DNA from: Gemmatimonadota bacterium
GTDB taxonomy: Bacteria > Gemmatimonadota > Gemmatimonadetes > Gemmatimonadales > GWC2-71-9
Direction: 5' to 3'
Length of the DNA: 58,852 nt
NCBI GenBank assembly: GCA_009692115.1
Contig: SHZU01000014.1
Span: forward strand, 1-58,852
Part shown: one piece after another, positions 25,046-34,411 of the stretch
Numbering within the stretch: the stretch's first letter is position 1
Layout of the letters: each line of letters starts with the position of its first letter
Program-made: the position numbers and the translations under genes
Notes under the pieces: generated by a model
Told to the model about the DNA's origin: nothing
Databases searched by the model: none
What the model saw: the letters and a program-made list of their open reading frames with translations, nothing else

Positions 25046-26617
25046 ATGAAGCGCGAAGCCAAGACCCCGGGCATCATCAGCGCGGCCCTCGTCACCATCC
25101 TCTTTGGGCTCGCTCGGCCGTCCGTTGCCCAGCAGCCGGGGTGGGGCCGCGGGTTCGACGCGCTGATGGACTCGATCCGGGTCCAGTGGAACGTTCCCGG
25201 CATGGCGGTGGCGGTTGTGTCCAAGGGTAAGGTCATTCACATGGCGGGGTACGGTCTCCGCGACGTGGCCGCCAAGCTTCCAGTCACCACCGACACCAAA
25301 TTCGCCATCGCCTCGATCAGCAAGTCGTTCACGGTCACCGCCCTCGCGGCGCTGGCCAAGCAGGGCAAGATCGAATGGGACCGCCAGGTCCGGGACTATC
25401 TCCCGGATTTCCGGATGTCTGATCCGGTGGTGACCGAGCGGATGACGATTCGCGATCTGGTCACCCATCGCTCCGGGCTCGCGCGACACGATCTGATGTG
25501 GGGTATCGGCGTCTATAGCCGGGAGGACCTCTACCAGCGGCTTCGATATCTCCAGCCGAATAAAGACTTTCGAACCACGTGGCAGTACCAGAACCTGATG
25601 TTCACGACGGCCGGCTACCTGGCCGGCAAGGTGAACGGCAGCACGTGGGAAGACCTGGTGCAAGCCGCGGTGTTCACGCCGCTCCGGATGACCAACTCGG
25701 GCACCTCGATCGCGGCCTATCAACAGTCGCCGAATATCGCGCTTCCCTACGCCCTCCACGATGCGGACACCCTGATGCCGGTCCCGTGGCGGAGCACCGA
25801 CGCGATCGCACCGACCGGCGGGGTCCACGCCAGCCTCGACGACCTGACCCGCTATCTCATCATGCAGATGCAGGGCGGCACCTTCGAAGGCCGTGACCTC
25901 ATCGCCCGGGCCGACGCCCGCGCCATGCAATCGCCCCAGATGGCCATGCAGCAACCAATGACGACGCTAGCCGGCGAATTCCCCGAGTTGGGCGACGAGG
26001 CCTACGGCATGGGCCTCCTGGTCACCAACTACCGGGGCCACAAGCTGGTCCACCACCCCGGCAACTGGGACGGCTATTCGCTCGAGCTGAGTTTTCTGCC
26101 TAACGACTCGCTCGGCGTCGTGGTGCTCACCAACATGTACAGCACCATCCTCAGGGATTTCCTGCCCTGGCTGATCTACGACCGGCTCCTCGGCCTCCCG
26201 CCGGCGAATTGGAATGCCCGGTTTCTCGACCGGCGAGGCCGGATGCGCGCCATGACCCAGAACCAGCGGGCCGCCGAAGTGGCGAGCCGGGTGCCGAACA
26301 CGACGCCGTCCCACCCGCTCGACGCCTACGTCGGGCGCTACAGCCATCCAGCCTACGGCGACATGGTGGTGAGCCGAGACGGCGACGGCCTCCGCCTCAA
26401 GTTCGGGGCCTATGAGTTCCCGCTACCCCACTTCCACTATGACGTGTTCCGGTTCGCGCCGGCAGCCGGGAACCCGGTGCACAACCGGTTCCGGTGGCGA
26501 GTGACGTTCAATACCGATGGGGATGGGTCGATCGGGTCGATCTCAGCGCCGGTCGAGCCGACGGTCGGACCGACCGTGTTTACGAGACGGCAGTCTACTC
26601 GGCCCACACCTCCCTGA
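25046..26617 (+). CDS. secreted serine hydrolase (beta-lactamase / class C family)
   Basis: 523 residues with signal peptide (LFGLARPSVAQQ). The active-site SxxK is Ser90-Ile-Ser-Lys93 and the second motif is Tyr181-Gln-Asn183. HHPGNWDGYSLELSF gives the third motif in the HxG form. The long C-terminal part (YVGRYSHPAYGDMVV) is the DUF3471-like beta domain common in these proteins. Members are DD-peptidases, D-aminopeptidases or esterases. It is third gene in the MBL-MFS operon. Confidence 0.86.
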   Translation: MKREAKTPGIISAALVTILFGLARPSVAQQPGWGRGFDALMDSIRVQWNVPGMAVAVVSKGKVIHMAGYGLRDVAAKLPVTTDTKFAIASISKSFTVTALAALAKQGKIEWDRQVRDYLPDFRMSDPVVTERMTIRDLVTHRSGLARHDLMWGIGVYSREDLYQRLRYLQPNKDFRTTWQYQNLMFTTAGYLAGKVNGSTWEDLVQAAVFTPLRMTNSGTSIAAYQQSPNIALPYALHDADTLMPVPWRSTDAIAPTGGVHASLDDLTRYLIMQMQGGTFEGRDLIARADARAMQSPQMAMQQPMTTLAGEFPELGDEAYGMGLLVTNYRGHKLVHHPGNWDGYSLELSFLPNDSLGVVVLTNMYSTILRDFLPWLIYDRLLGLPPANWNARFLDRRGRMRAMTQNQRAAEVASRVPNTTPSHPLDAYVGRYSHPAYGDMVVSRDGDGLRLKFGAYEFPLPHFHYDVFRFAPAAGNPVHNRFRWRVTFNTDGDGSIGSISAPVEPTVGPTVFTRRQSTRPTPP

Positions 26618-26740
26618 AGTAGCCAGGAAGATCAATCGCGAGCGCGGTGTCCGTGCCGGGAGGGGCCCAGCGCAGGGAGACCTCGATGACGGCCGGCCTC
26701 GGGGCCCCGGGGGACCACCAGGGGGTTCACAATTCACGAC

Positions 26741-27916
26741 TTAGAGCACCTCGAACACCCCGGCCGCCCCCATGCCGCCCCCAATGCACATGGTGACGCA
26801 AACCCGCTTGGCGCCCCGGCGCTTCCCCTCGATCAAGGCATGGCCGGTCAGCCGCTGGCCACTCATCCCGTACGGATGCCCCATCGCGATGGCCCCGCCG
26901 TTGACATTGAGCCGGTCCATCGGAATCCCGACGGTGTCGGCGCAATAGAGAACCTGCACCGCAAACGCCTCATTCAACTCCCAGAGGTCGATATCGTTGA
27001 CCGTGAGGCCCAGGCGCTTCAAAACCTTCGGAATCGCGAACACCGGCCCGATCCCCATCTCATCCGGCTCGCACCCCGCCACCGCAAAGCCCAGAAAACG
27101 GCCTAACGGTTTGAGCCCATGCTGCTCGGCGAACTTCTCACTCGTCACGACACACGCCCCCGCCCCATCGCTGAATTGGCTGGCGTTGCCGGCCGTGACT
27201 ACGCCGCCCGGTACGGCGGTCCGAATACCCTTGATGCCGTCGTATGTCGTGCCCGGCCGAAGTCCCTCGTCGACGCTCGACGTGACTTCCTTGGTCCGAA
27301 GGCCATTCACCGGATCGGCCACCCCGGCCGTCACCGTGATCGGCGCGATCTCGTCCTTGAACTTGCCGGCGTCCTGGGCGGCACAGGCCTTCTGCTGGCT
27401 CGCGGCCCCGAACTCATCCATCCGCTCTTTCGGCACCGCATACCGCTTGGCCACCGTCTCGGCGGTCTGGAGCATCGGCCAGTAGATCTCCGGCTTGTGC
27501 TCGGCAATCCAGCTGTCGGCGATCATATGCGTGTTCACTTCCTGCTGGACGCAGGAAATGCTTTCGAGTCCGCCCGCGACGTAGACGTCGCCCTCACCGG
27601 CCATGATCCGCTGCGAGGCCAACGCAATCGTCTGCAGCCCGCTCGAACAAAACCGATTGATCGTCATGCCCGCCACCGACACCGGCAAGCCGGCCCGAAT
27701 CGCACACTGGCGGGCGATGTTGACCCCGGTGGCCCCTTCCGGATTGGCGCACCCCATCAGCACATCTTCGACCAGGCCCGGGTCGATCCCGGCGCGGTCG
27801 AGGGCAGCCTTGACGACGTGACCACCGAGGGTGGCTCCATGGGTCATGTTGAACGCGCCCTTCCAGCTCTTGGTGAGCGGGGTACGGGCAGTCGAGACAA
27901 TCACAGCACGGCTCAT
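26741..27916 (-). CDS. fadA: acetyl-CoA acyltransferase (thiolase, FadA-type)
   Basis: 391 residues from the ATG at 27916 ([18 protein letters not shown]). The nucleophile Cys is in [11 protein letters not shown], the His in [14 protein letters not shown] and the second Cys in [17 protein letters not shown]. It performs the final thiolysis of beta-oxidation. It follows the FadB-like gene by 13 bases in the same direction, giving a fadBA-type operon. The 123 bases between it and the converging serine hydrolase hold a GGGGCCCC palindrome but no clear terminator. Confidence 0.9.
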   Translation of the reverse strand: MSRAVIVSTARTPLTKSWKGAFNMTHGATLGGHVVKAALDRAGIDPGLVEDVLMGCANPEGATGVNIARQCAIRAGLPVSVAGMTINRFCSSGLQTIALASQRIMAGEGDVYVAGGLESISCVQQEVNTHMIADSWIAEHKPEIYWPMLQTAETVAKRYAVPKERMDEFGAASQQKACAAQDAGKFKDEIAPITVTAGVADPVNGLRTKEVTSSVDEGLRPGTTYDGIKGIRTAVPGGVVTAGNASQFSDGAGACVVTSEKFAEQHGLKPLGRFLGFAVAGCEPDEMGIGPVFAIPKVLKRLGLTVNDIDLWELNEAFAVQVLYCADTVGIPMDRLNVNGGAIAMGHPYGMSGQRLTGHALIEGKRRGAKRVCVTMCIGGGMGAAGVFEVL

Positions 27917-27929
27917 GTCGTCATTCCTC

Positions 27930-30035
27930 TCAAGTAAAGCTCTTGCCGTCGGCCACCAGCTTCGCGAGCAGCGGCGCCGGTTGCCAGAAGGCGGCATCGT
28001 CGTTGGGGTTTTGGGCAAACCGCTTCATGGTCTCGGCGACATTGAAGAGACCTTGGCTGTCGGCGTAGCACAGCGGCCCGCCCCGGTGAATCGGGAAGCC
28101 GTAGCCGGTCAGGTAGACGATGTCGACGTCGCTCGCCTTGTTGGCAATGCCCTCTTCGAGCAGCCGGGCGCTTTCGTTGACCAAAGCATAGACCAGCCGG
28201 TGCACGATCTCCTCATCGGAAATCTTCCGGGCAACAATCCCGATCGACTTCCGGTAATCGGCAATGATCTGGTCGACCACCGGTGACGGAATCGCGTCCC
28301 GCTGGCCCGGCTGGTAATCGTACCAGCCGGCCCCGGTCTTCTGGCCGAACCGACCCGCCTCGCACACCACGTCCGCGACCTTACTGTACTTCATCTTGGG
28401 ATATTCGACATAGCGCCGCTTCCGGATGGCCCAGCCAATGTCGTTGCCGGCCAAGTCGCTCATCCGGAACACGCCCATGGCAAACCCGAACTTCTCGAGC
28501 GCCCGGTCCACCTGCGACGGGGTGGCCCCTTCGTCGAGGAGGAACCCGGCCTGCCGGAAGTAGTGCTCCACCATCCGGTTGCCGATGAACCCGTCGCAGA
28601 CGCCCGCCACCACCGCGGTCTTCTTGATCGTCTTGGCCATACCCATCACCGTGGCCAGCACGTCCTTACCCGTGGCGGCACCGCGGACCACCTCGAGCAG
28701 CTTCATCACGTTGGCCGGGCTGAAGAAGTGGAGACCGAGCACGTCGGCGGGGCGCTTCGTGAACGAGGCGATCTTGTTCATGTCAAGCGTCGACGTATTG
28801 CTGGCCAGGATGGCGCCCGGCTTGGCCACCTGGTCGAGTTTCTTAAAGACCGTTTCTTTGACGCCCATGTCCTCGAACACCGCTTCGATGATCAGATCGG
28901 CCTTCTTGAGATCGTCGTAGCTCAACGTCGGCGTGAGGAGACTCATCCGCTGCTCGTACTTGGCGGGATCGAGTTTACCCTTTTTGACTTGGCCCTCATA
29001 GTTCTTCCGAATGACGCCCAAGCCGCGGTCAAGCGCTTCCTGGCTGGTCTCGACGATGGTCACCGGAATGCCGGCATTCAGGAAATTCATCGAGATCCCG
29101 CCACCCATGGTGCCGGCGCCAATGACGCCGACCGAGGCGATGGTCCGGACCGGGGTGCCCTCGGGCACATCGGGAATCTTGCTCGCGGCCCGCTCCGCGA
29201 TGAACCCATGGCGGAGCGCGGCCGATTCCGGGGTCAAGTACAGCGCCTGGAACAGCTCCCGTTCCCGTTGCATGCCAGCCTCGAACGGCAACTTGACCGC
29301 CCCTTCGACCGCGTCGACGCACTTGGCCGGTGCCGGGAAATTCTTGGCCATGGCCTTGACGGTGTTCCGGGCAAACTGGAAGTAGGCGTCGGGGTTCGGG
29401 TGCTTGGCCGGCAGGTCGCGCACCTTGGGGAGAGGGGCCCCGCCGGCATGCTTGGCCCCCATCTCGGCGGCAAAGGCCAGGGCGCCGGTCATCAGATCGC
29501 CGTCGATGATTCGGTCGAACAGCTTCTGCCCCGGCAGTTTGGCCAGCAGTTCACTCTTCACCGGCTCGCCGCTCACGATCAGGTTGAGCGCGGTTTCGAC
29601 GCCCAAGACCCGGGGTAGCCGCTGGGTTCCCCCCGCCCCGGGCAGCAAGCCCAGTTTGACCTCAGGCAGCGCGATGCTGGCCCCTGGTGCCGCCACCCGG
29701 TAGTTGCAGGCCAGCGCCAACTCGAGCCCCCCACCCATGGCCACGGAGTGGATCGCCGCCACCACGGGTTTCCGGCACCCCTCCACCAGCCGGAGCAGGC
29801 TGTTCAGATTGGGCTCGGCCAGGGCCTTCGGGGTCCCGAACTCCCGGATGTCGGCCCCGCCGGAAAACGCCTTGCCGGCCCCGGTGATCACGACGGCGGT
29901 GACCGATGCGTCGGCTTCGACCTGGTCGATCCCGGCCGCAACCGCCGAGCGGGTGGCGATGCTGAGCCCGTTGACGGGTGGGTTGTTTAACGTGATGACG
30001 GCAATGCCGTCGCGGACCTCGTAGGAGGCGCTCAT
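27930..30035 (-). CDS. fadB: bifunctional enoyl-CoA hydratase / 3-hydroxyacyl-CoA dehydrogenase (FadB/FadJ-like)
   Basis: 701 residues from the ATG at 30035; the open frame extends upstream without homology. The N-terminal crotonase domain shows [12 protein letters not shown] and [14 protein letters not shown]. The NAD-binding site of the dehydrogenase is [15 protein letters not shown] near residue 295, with [12 protein letters not shown] and [20 protein letters not shown] following. The C-terminal 3HCDH domain contains [20 protein letters not shown]. It carries out the two middle steps of fatty-acid beta-oxidation. Confidence 0.92.
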   Translation of the reverse strand: MSASYEVRDGIAVITLNNPPVNGLSIATRSAVAAGIDQVEADASVTAVVITGAGKAFSGGADIREFGTPKALAEPNLNSLLRLVEGCRKPVVAAIHSVAMGGGLELALACNYRVAAPGASIALPEVKLGLLPGAGGTQRLPRVLGVETALNLIVSGEPVKSELLAKLPGQKLFDRIIDGDLMTGALAFAAEMGAKHAGGAPLPKVRDLPAKHPNPDAYFQFARNTVKAMAKNFPAPAKCVDAVEGAVKLPFEAGMQRERELFQALYLTPESAALRHGFIAERAASKIPDVPEGTPVRTIASVGVIGAGTMGGGISMNFLNAGIPVTIVETSQEALDRGLGVIRKNYEGQVKKGKLDPAKYEQRMSLLTPTLSYDDLKKADLIIEAVFEDMGVKETVFKKLDQVAKPGAILASNTSTLDMNKIASFTKRPADVLGLHFFSPANVMKLLEVVRGAATGKDVLATVMGMAKTIKKTAVVAGVCDGFIGNRMVEHYFRQAGFLLDEGATPSQVDRALEKFGFAMGVFRMSDLAGNDIGWAIRKRRYVEYPKMKYSKVADVVCEAGRFGQKTGAGWYDYQPGQRDAIPSPVVDQIIADYRKSIGIVARKISDEEIVHRLVYALVNESARLLEEGIANKASDVDIVYLTGYGFPIHRGGPLCYADSQGLFNVAETMKRFAQNPNDDAAFWQPAPLLAKLVADGKSFT

Positions 30036-30115
30036 CCGGACCTGGTTCCTCTCTGGGCTATGCGAATCCTGCAACCCAGAAAGATAGATCCGGATCTGCC
30101 CCCGGCGCGACCCGA

Positions 30116-30487
30116 CTAGTAGGCGGCGAGGGTAAGGCCGAGCGGCTCGAGTCGCTTGAAGTCGGCGGGGTTGGCCGTCGCCAGCGCAGCCCCGGCCCGG
30201 ATCGCGGTGGCCGCGATCATGCAATCGATCAGGGTTCCCCGGCGGCGACCGGTGGCGTTGAAAAAGCCAGCGGCGGCAACCGCGTCTTCGGCCGCAAACT
30301 CGACCCGGTCAACGACGATCAGGGCGGCAAGGTCAAACTCGGCGGGCTCGAGCGGGCCGCAGAGAAACTCAGCCCACGCGACGGCGCTGGTGATCGGCCG
30401 CTGACCGTCGCGGAGCCACCGGCGCAATGCCCGGTCCTCGCCCGTGCCCGGAACCAGAGCCCGGATCAGAAAGCTGGTATCGACCAT
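30116..30487 (-). CDS. vapC: PIN-domain toxin (VapC)
   Basis: 123 residues from the ATG at 30487 (MVDTSFLIRALVPG). The PIN acidic residues are Asp3, the Glu in AWAEFLCGP, and the Asp of LIDCMIAATAI, followed by ANPADFKRL near the end. VapC toxins are Mg-dependent ribonucleases, usually of tRNA or rRNA. The start lies 2 bases after the antitoxin stop, a typical tight TA operon. Confidence 0.87.
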   Translation of the reverse strand: MVDTSFLIRALVPGTGEDRALRRWLRDGQRPITSAVAWAEFLCGPLEPAEFDLAALIVVDRVEFAAEDAVAAAGFFNATGRRRGTLIDCMIAATAIRAGAALATANPADFKRLEPLGLTLAAY

Positions 30488-30489
30488 GA

Positions 30490-30738
30490 TCACCGGGTGC
30501 GCCGCTCGGTCCTGACCGCCGCCGCCCAACGCCCCGCCGCGGCATTCGTCAAGGCAACCCGTCCCTGCAATTGATCGAGCACCGTAGCGCCCGGTGGTTC
30601 GAGACCGGCGGCGGCGACCCGAATCGCCCGTCGGAGGACATCCGACTTCGACGTTCCCCACCGCTTGGCGAGGGCGTTGAGCACCCGGACGGTCTCGGCA
30701 TCAAGCGTGTAGGTTCCTTTGATTCGCGATATGGCCAT
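30490..30738 (-). CDS. vapB: ribbon-helix-helix antitoxin (VapB-like)
   Basis: 82 residues from the ATG at 30738. An in-frame ATG at 30756 adds six residues, and both start codons lie in opposite arms of the operator dyad. The ribbon-helix-helix core is KGTYTLDAETVRVLNALAKR followed by WGTSKSDVLRRAIRVAA. The C-terminal tail (LQGRVALTNAAAGRWAAAV) would wrap the toxin. Neither start has a convincing ribosome-binding site, so leaderless translation is possible. Confidence 0.82.
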   Translation of the reverse strand: MAISRIKGTYTLDAETVRVLNALAKRWGTSKSDVLRRAIRVAAAGLEPPGATVLDQLQGRVALTNAAAGRWAAAVRTERRTR

Positions 30739-30758
30739 ACTTGAAGGTATGGCCATAT
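30729..30758. promoter_or_regulatory. VapBC operator dyad
   Basis: Perfect 12-bp inverted repeat (arm ATATGGCCATAC) with a 6-base spacer TTGAAG. Each arm also contains the self-palindrome TATGGCCATA. It overlaps the antitoxin start codons, as expected for autoregulation by a ribbon-helix-helix protein. Confidence 0.75.
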
Positions 30759-30779
30759 GCTCAATTCGGCTAGATTGTC

Positions 30780-30872
30780 CTACCGGCGGTCCCAGTCGCG
30801 GGCCATCTCTCGTTGGTGTTTCTCCCAGCGCTCCTGTTCTCGGCGCCGGAATTCGCGCTCTCGCTTGGTCAT
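30780..30872 (-). other. short highly charged open frame, 30 residues
   Basis: ATG at 30872 to TAG at 30780 encodes a Glu/Arg/Lys-rich helix (MTKREREFRRREQERWEKHQ and a short tail). The frame stays open further upstream as KRRIDFEND. It may be the tail of a lost gene or a small protein. It overlaps the end of the metallophosphoesterase remnant in another frame. Confidence 0.2.
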
Positions 30873-31003
30873 GTCGTTCTCAAAGTCGATCCGCCGTTTC
30901 CGCGCCGGGTGCAGTCGCCGGCGTGCACGACGACGTCACCGGCTGGCACGGGCGGCATGTGGTGATGGAGCCCATGGGTATCGCTGATCAGAACGATTCG
31001 CAC
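30869..31003 (-). pseudogene. N-terminal remnant of a metallophosphoesterase
   Basis: From a GTG at 31003 the frame reads VRIVLISDTHGLHHHMPPVP, then AGDVVVHAGDCTRRGN, and stops soon after. These are the first two metal-binding blocks (DTHG and GD) of the calcineurin-like metallophosphatase family. The remaining blocks (GNHD/E, GH, GHTH) are missing, so it is a 3'-truncated gene. The rest of the gap up to 31226 holds only the start region of the next operon. Confidence 0.65.
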
Positions 31004-31226
31004 GGGGTCCGCGATCAGGGCCGGAGTGAGCGGCGGATATGTGATGCAACAGCCTTGGGGCGGTGGCACGGACGTTAGGCCGAACCGGGCGCTTTCCCCA
31101 GGGGGGCCTGCACCTGGAATCCACCAGACCAGACCCGACCAGACCCTCGCCGTCGCTCGACCCTCGCCGTATCTTCCGATGCGAGTTCCGTCCGACCTTT
31201 GTCACGTCTCCAGGAGACCAGTCCCA

Positions 31227-32417
31227 ATGCCTCTGGCTCGATTGATCAGGGCGGCGCTGTTGCTCGCCTCAGTTCTTGCTCTTCCCGCCCCAGCGGGGGC
31301 GCAGGACGACCCGGCTCCATTCATCGCCCGGATCGAGGCCGCCCAGTCTCCCAACCGGCAGGGCTTCGATGGCCTGACCATCCCGGAGCTGCTGGCGCGG
31401 TTCAAGGTCCCGGGCGCCAGCGTGGCGGTAATCAAGGATTTCAAGATTCACTGGGCCAAGGGGTACGGCCTCGCCGACGTGACGGCCAACCGGCCGGTCG
31501 AGGTGACCACCGCCTTCCAAGCCGCGTCGATCAGCAAGCCGGTCATGGCCATGGCCGCGGTCCGACTGGCCCAAGAGGGCCGCTTTTCGCTCGACCAGAA
31601 CATCAACTCGCTCCTCAAGTCTTGGCGAGTGCCTGAGAGCGAGCTGACCCGATCGCAGCCGGTCACGCCGCGGTCGCTCTTGAGCCATACCTCCGGTTCC
31701 GACGACGGGTTCGGGTTTCCCGGCTATGACCCCGATGCCCCGCGCCCCACCGTACCCCAAATCCTCAACGGCGAATCGCCGTCCAACGTGGGGGCCGTGC
31801 GCTTCGTCCGGCCGCCGTTCACCGGCCAGAAGTACTCGGGCGGCGGCACCGAGATGATGCAGCTCGCGTTGACCGACCTGACCGGACAACCATTTGCCGA
31901 GTTGATGCGCCAGAAAGTGCTCGACCCGCTCGGGATGACCGCGAGTTCCTACGAGCAGCCCCCGACCGGGGCGATCGCCGAGCGGACTGCCCGGGCCCAC
32001 GGCGGCGACGGAAAGGCGATGGGAGCCAAGTGGCACGTCTACCCCGAACAGGCCGCCGCCGGTTTATGGACGACGCCGAGCGACCTGGCCAAAGTCGCGA
32101 TCGAAACCCAGCGGGCCATCCAAGGTCCCGCGGGCAAGGTGCTCTCGCAGGCCAGCGCCCGCGAGATGATCGCCCCGACCGGGATGGGACCGTTTGCGGT
32201 CGGCTTCATGGTCGAGAAGCGGGGCGAGGGCTGGTACTTCATGCATAGCGGTGGCAACTGGGGTTTTCGCTGCGACTTGGTGGCCCACGTCCGGAAGGGC
32301 TATGGCGTGGTGGTCATGACCAACGGTGACAACGGCGGGGCCATCATCCGGGAAATCGAAGAGCGGGTCGCGGCCGCCTACGGCTGGGACTCGCTCGACA
32401 AGCCGATTCCCCGATAA
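31227..32417 (+). CDS. secreted serine hydrolase (beta-lactamase family)
   Basis: 396 residues from the ATG at 31227, with AGGAGA at 31212-31217 as ribosome-binding site. The signal peptide ends APAGAQ. The nucleophile motif is Ser101-Ile-Ser-Lys104, and the second motif is the Tyr of QKYSGGG. FMHSGGNWGFRC carries the HSG third motif. It is shorter than the other hydrolases and lacks the DUF3471 tail. It is followed after 22 bases by a D-aminoacylase-like gene, which suggests joint action on D-amino-acid-containing amides or peptides. Confidence 0.87.
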   Translation: MPLARLIRAALLLASVLALPAPAGAQDDPAPFIARIEAAQSPNRQGFDGLTIPELLARFKVPGASVAVIKDFKIHWAKGYGLADVTANRPVEVTTAFQAASISKPVMAMAAVRLAQEGRFSLDQNINSLLKSWRVPESELTRSQPVTPRSLLSHTSGSDDGFGFPGYDPDAPRPTVPQILNGESPSNVGAVRFVRPPFTGQKYSGGGTEMMQLALTDLTGQPFAELMRQKVLDPLGMTASSYEQPPTGAIAERTARAHGGDGKAMGAKWHVYPEQAAAGLWTTPSDLAKVAIETQRAIQGPAGKVLSQASAREMIAPTGMGPFAVGFMVEKRGEGWYFMHSGGNWGFRCDLVAHVRKGYGVVVMTNGDNGGAIIREIEERVAAAYGWDSLDKPIPR

Positions 32418-32439
32418 CATCTCACAACGGAGTTTTCGC

Positions 32440-34059
32440 ATGACCTCGGGTTCCCGCACCGCCCGGATCGTCTTCTCCCTCCTGACCCTTGGGACGGTGG
32501 GCCACGCCCAGGGTTACGACATCGTGATCCGGAACGGACGGGTGCTCGACGGCATGGGCAACCCCTGGATCGCCGCCGACATCGGGATCCGGGGCGGCAA
32601 GATCGCCAAGATCGGACGGATTCCAGAGGCCGGCACCCGGGAACTCGACGCCACCGGCAAGTACGTCACGCCGGGCTGGATCGACATGATGGATCAGTCG
32701 GGCGGCGTCTTGCTCCGGAACGGATTGGCGCAAAACAAAGTGCTGCAAGGCGTGACGACGTCGATCGGCGGCGAAGGCGGTTTTCCGGTCCCGGCGGGCC
32801 GGATCACCGAGTATTTCCAAACGCTCGAGCGCCAGGGCATCAGCATGAATTTCGGGTCGTACTTCAGTGAGACCCAAGCTCGAAACCCGGTGCTCGGCCC
32901 ATCGGCCCGGAAGCCGACTGCTGACGAGTTGACCCGGATGCGCGCCATCGTGGATACCGCGATGCGGGCCGGCGCGATGGGGATGACGACGGCGCTGATT
33001 TATCCTCCATCGAGCTACGCCACGACCGAAGAGCTGATCGAGGTGGCCAAGGCCATCGCGCCCTACGGCGGCACCTACGCGAGCCACATCCGGGGCGAAG
33101 GGAAAGAACTGATCGAGTCGATTGCCGAAGCCATCCGGATCGGGGAGGAGGCCAAGGTGGCGGTCGAGGTCTTTCACCTCAAGGCGGCATACAAGCCGGG
33201 CTGGGGCAAACTGATGCGGGCGGCCGGTGACCTGATCGACGCGGCCCGGGCGCGGGGTGTGGATGTGGCCGCCGACCAGTACCCCTACACCGCCGGCGGC
33301 ACCGGGCTCGAGGCCACGATTCCGTCGTGGGCGTTCGAAGGCGGGATGGATTCACTCCGGGCCCGGCTCACCAACCCCGAGATCCGGAAGCGGCTCAAGC
33401 AGGAAACCAGGACCGGCTCGCCGGGGTGGTGGAACATCATCGAGGCGGCCGGCGGCTGGGACGGCATCGTGTTAGGCAACGCCCGGAACCCTGAGAACGC
33501 CAAGTACGTCGGGAAATCGCTGACCGTGATCGCCAAGGAAATGAAGAAAGACCCCCGCGATGCCGCCTGGGACTTGGTACTGGCCGGGGGAGGCCGGGTT
33601 ACCGCGATCTATCACATGATGGGTGAAGACGACGTCAAGATGGCGCTCAAGTTCCCCTGGGTCAGCATCGGCAGCGACGCAGGGGCGTCAGCCGACCCCG
33701 GCGCCATCGATGGGACCGGACTGCCCCATCCACGCGCCTACGGAACCCACCCGCGGATCATCGCGCAGTACGTCCGAAAGGATGGGCTTCTGACTCTGCC
33801 GGAGGCGATTCGAAAGATGACCTCGTGGCCCGCCACCCGGATGAAGCTCGCCAACCGCGGCTCGCTCAAAGAGGGCAATTGGGCCGATGTCGTGGTGTTC
33901 GACTACGACAAGATTGAGGACGAGGCGACCTGGGCCGAGCCGGTGAAGTATCCGAGCGGAATCGACTACGTGCTGGTGAACGGCCAAGTCGTCACCGAGC
34001 ACGGCAAGCATACCGGCGCCAAGCCCGGCATGGTGCTGTACGGTCCGGGCAAGAATTAG
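32440..34059 (+). CDS. secreted amidohydrolase, N-acyl-D-amino-acid deacylase-like
   Basis: 539 residues with signal peptide (LLTLGTVGHAQG) and a GGAG ribosome-binding site 7 bases before the ATG. D-aminoacylase features are DIVIRNGRVLDGMGNPWIAA, GVTTSIGGEGG, ASHIRGEG, the EVFHLKA His and the GSDAGASAD Asp, then LANRGSLKEGNWADVVVFD near the end. The usual HxH metal ligands after PGFID are replaced: here PGWIDMMDQSG, with Met84 and Gln86 at the two His positions. It probably uses a single metal at most, or has altered activity. Confidence 0.85.
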   Translation: MTSGSRTARIVFSLLTLGTVGHAQGYDIVIRNGRVLDGMGNPWIAADIGIRGGKIAKIGRIPEAGTRELDATGKYVTPGWIDMMDQSGGVLLRNGLAQNKVLQGVTTSIGGEGGFPVPAGRITEYFQTLERQGISMNFGSYFSETQARNPVLGPSARKPTADELTRMRAIVDTAMRAGAMGMTTALIYPPSSYATTEELIEVAKAIAPYGGTYASHIRGEGKELIESIAEAIRIGEEAKVAVEVFHLKAAYKPGWGKLMRAAGDLIDAARARGVDVAADQYPYTAGGTGLEATIPSWAFEGGMDSLRARLTNPEIRKRLKQETRTGSPGWWNIIEAAGGWDGIVLGNARNPENAKYVGKSLTVIAKEMKKDPRDAAWDLVLAGGGRVTAIYHMMGEDDVKMALKFPWVSIGSDAGASADPGAIDGTGLPHPRAYGTHPRIIAQYVRKDGLLTLPEAIRKMTSWPATRMKLANRGSLKEGNWADVVVFDYDKIEDEATWAEPVKYPSGIDYVLVNGQVVTEHGKHTGAKPGMVLYGPGKN

Positions 34060-34313
34060 CGTCGTTCGAGGAAGGTCTCGACGGTCATCGGGGCAACCCC
34101 GAAACGATCAGCGGTCTTTTGCCAATGGTCGAGCCGGTGATCTTCCCGGCCCGACCAGTACCCGATGGGCATGAACCGGGCTGCCAGTTCGTTGAACGGC
34201 CGAACCAACGCCGCCCCGTACCGGAGCACCGCCAGCGGAATCCGCCGACGGCAGACCTTCCGGCCGGCTGCCTGCTCCAGGACATCGGTCAGGGCCGCGA
34301 TCCTGGTGGTCAT
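34056..34313 (-). pseudogene. C-terminal remnant of an NmrA/atypical-SDR protein
   Basis: 85 codons reading LTDVLEQAAGRKVCRRRIPL, then RPFNELAARFMPIGYWSGRE and ADRFGVAPMTVETFLERR. This looks like the last third of an NAD(P)-binding epimerase/NmrA-type protein; the Rossmann fold is missing. It converges on the D-aminoacylase gene with overlapping stop codons. I consider it a truncated gene; the assignment is by pattern only. The 98 bases to the next gene hold a possible promoter. Confidence 0.45.
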
Positions 34314-34385
34314 CCTGTCGGTGAACTTTCTGGGCGACGGGTTCCGGCGGGTGAACCCCGGCTCACCCTCCGCTCGTATCTGACG

Positions 34386-34391
34386 TATACT
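34386..34391 (+). promoter_or_regulatory. possible -10 element (TATACT) of the transporter gene
   Basis: TATACT lies 20 bases before the ATG at 34412 in an otherwise GC-rich stretch. No good -35 hexamer is seen. Confidence 0.25.
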
Positions 34392-34411
34392 CTTTCACCC
34401 ATCAACCTGAA

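Noticed and set aside
26690-26725. GGGGCCCC-centred palindrome between converging genes as a terminator
   Set aside because: Short stem, no T tract on either strand and a sequence expected by chance at this GC content.
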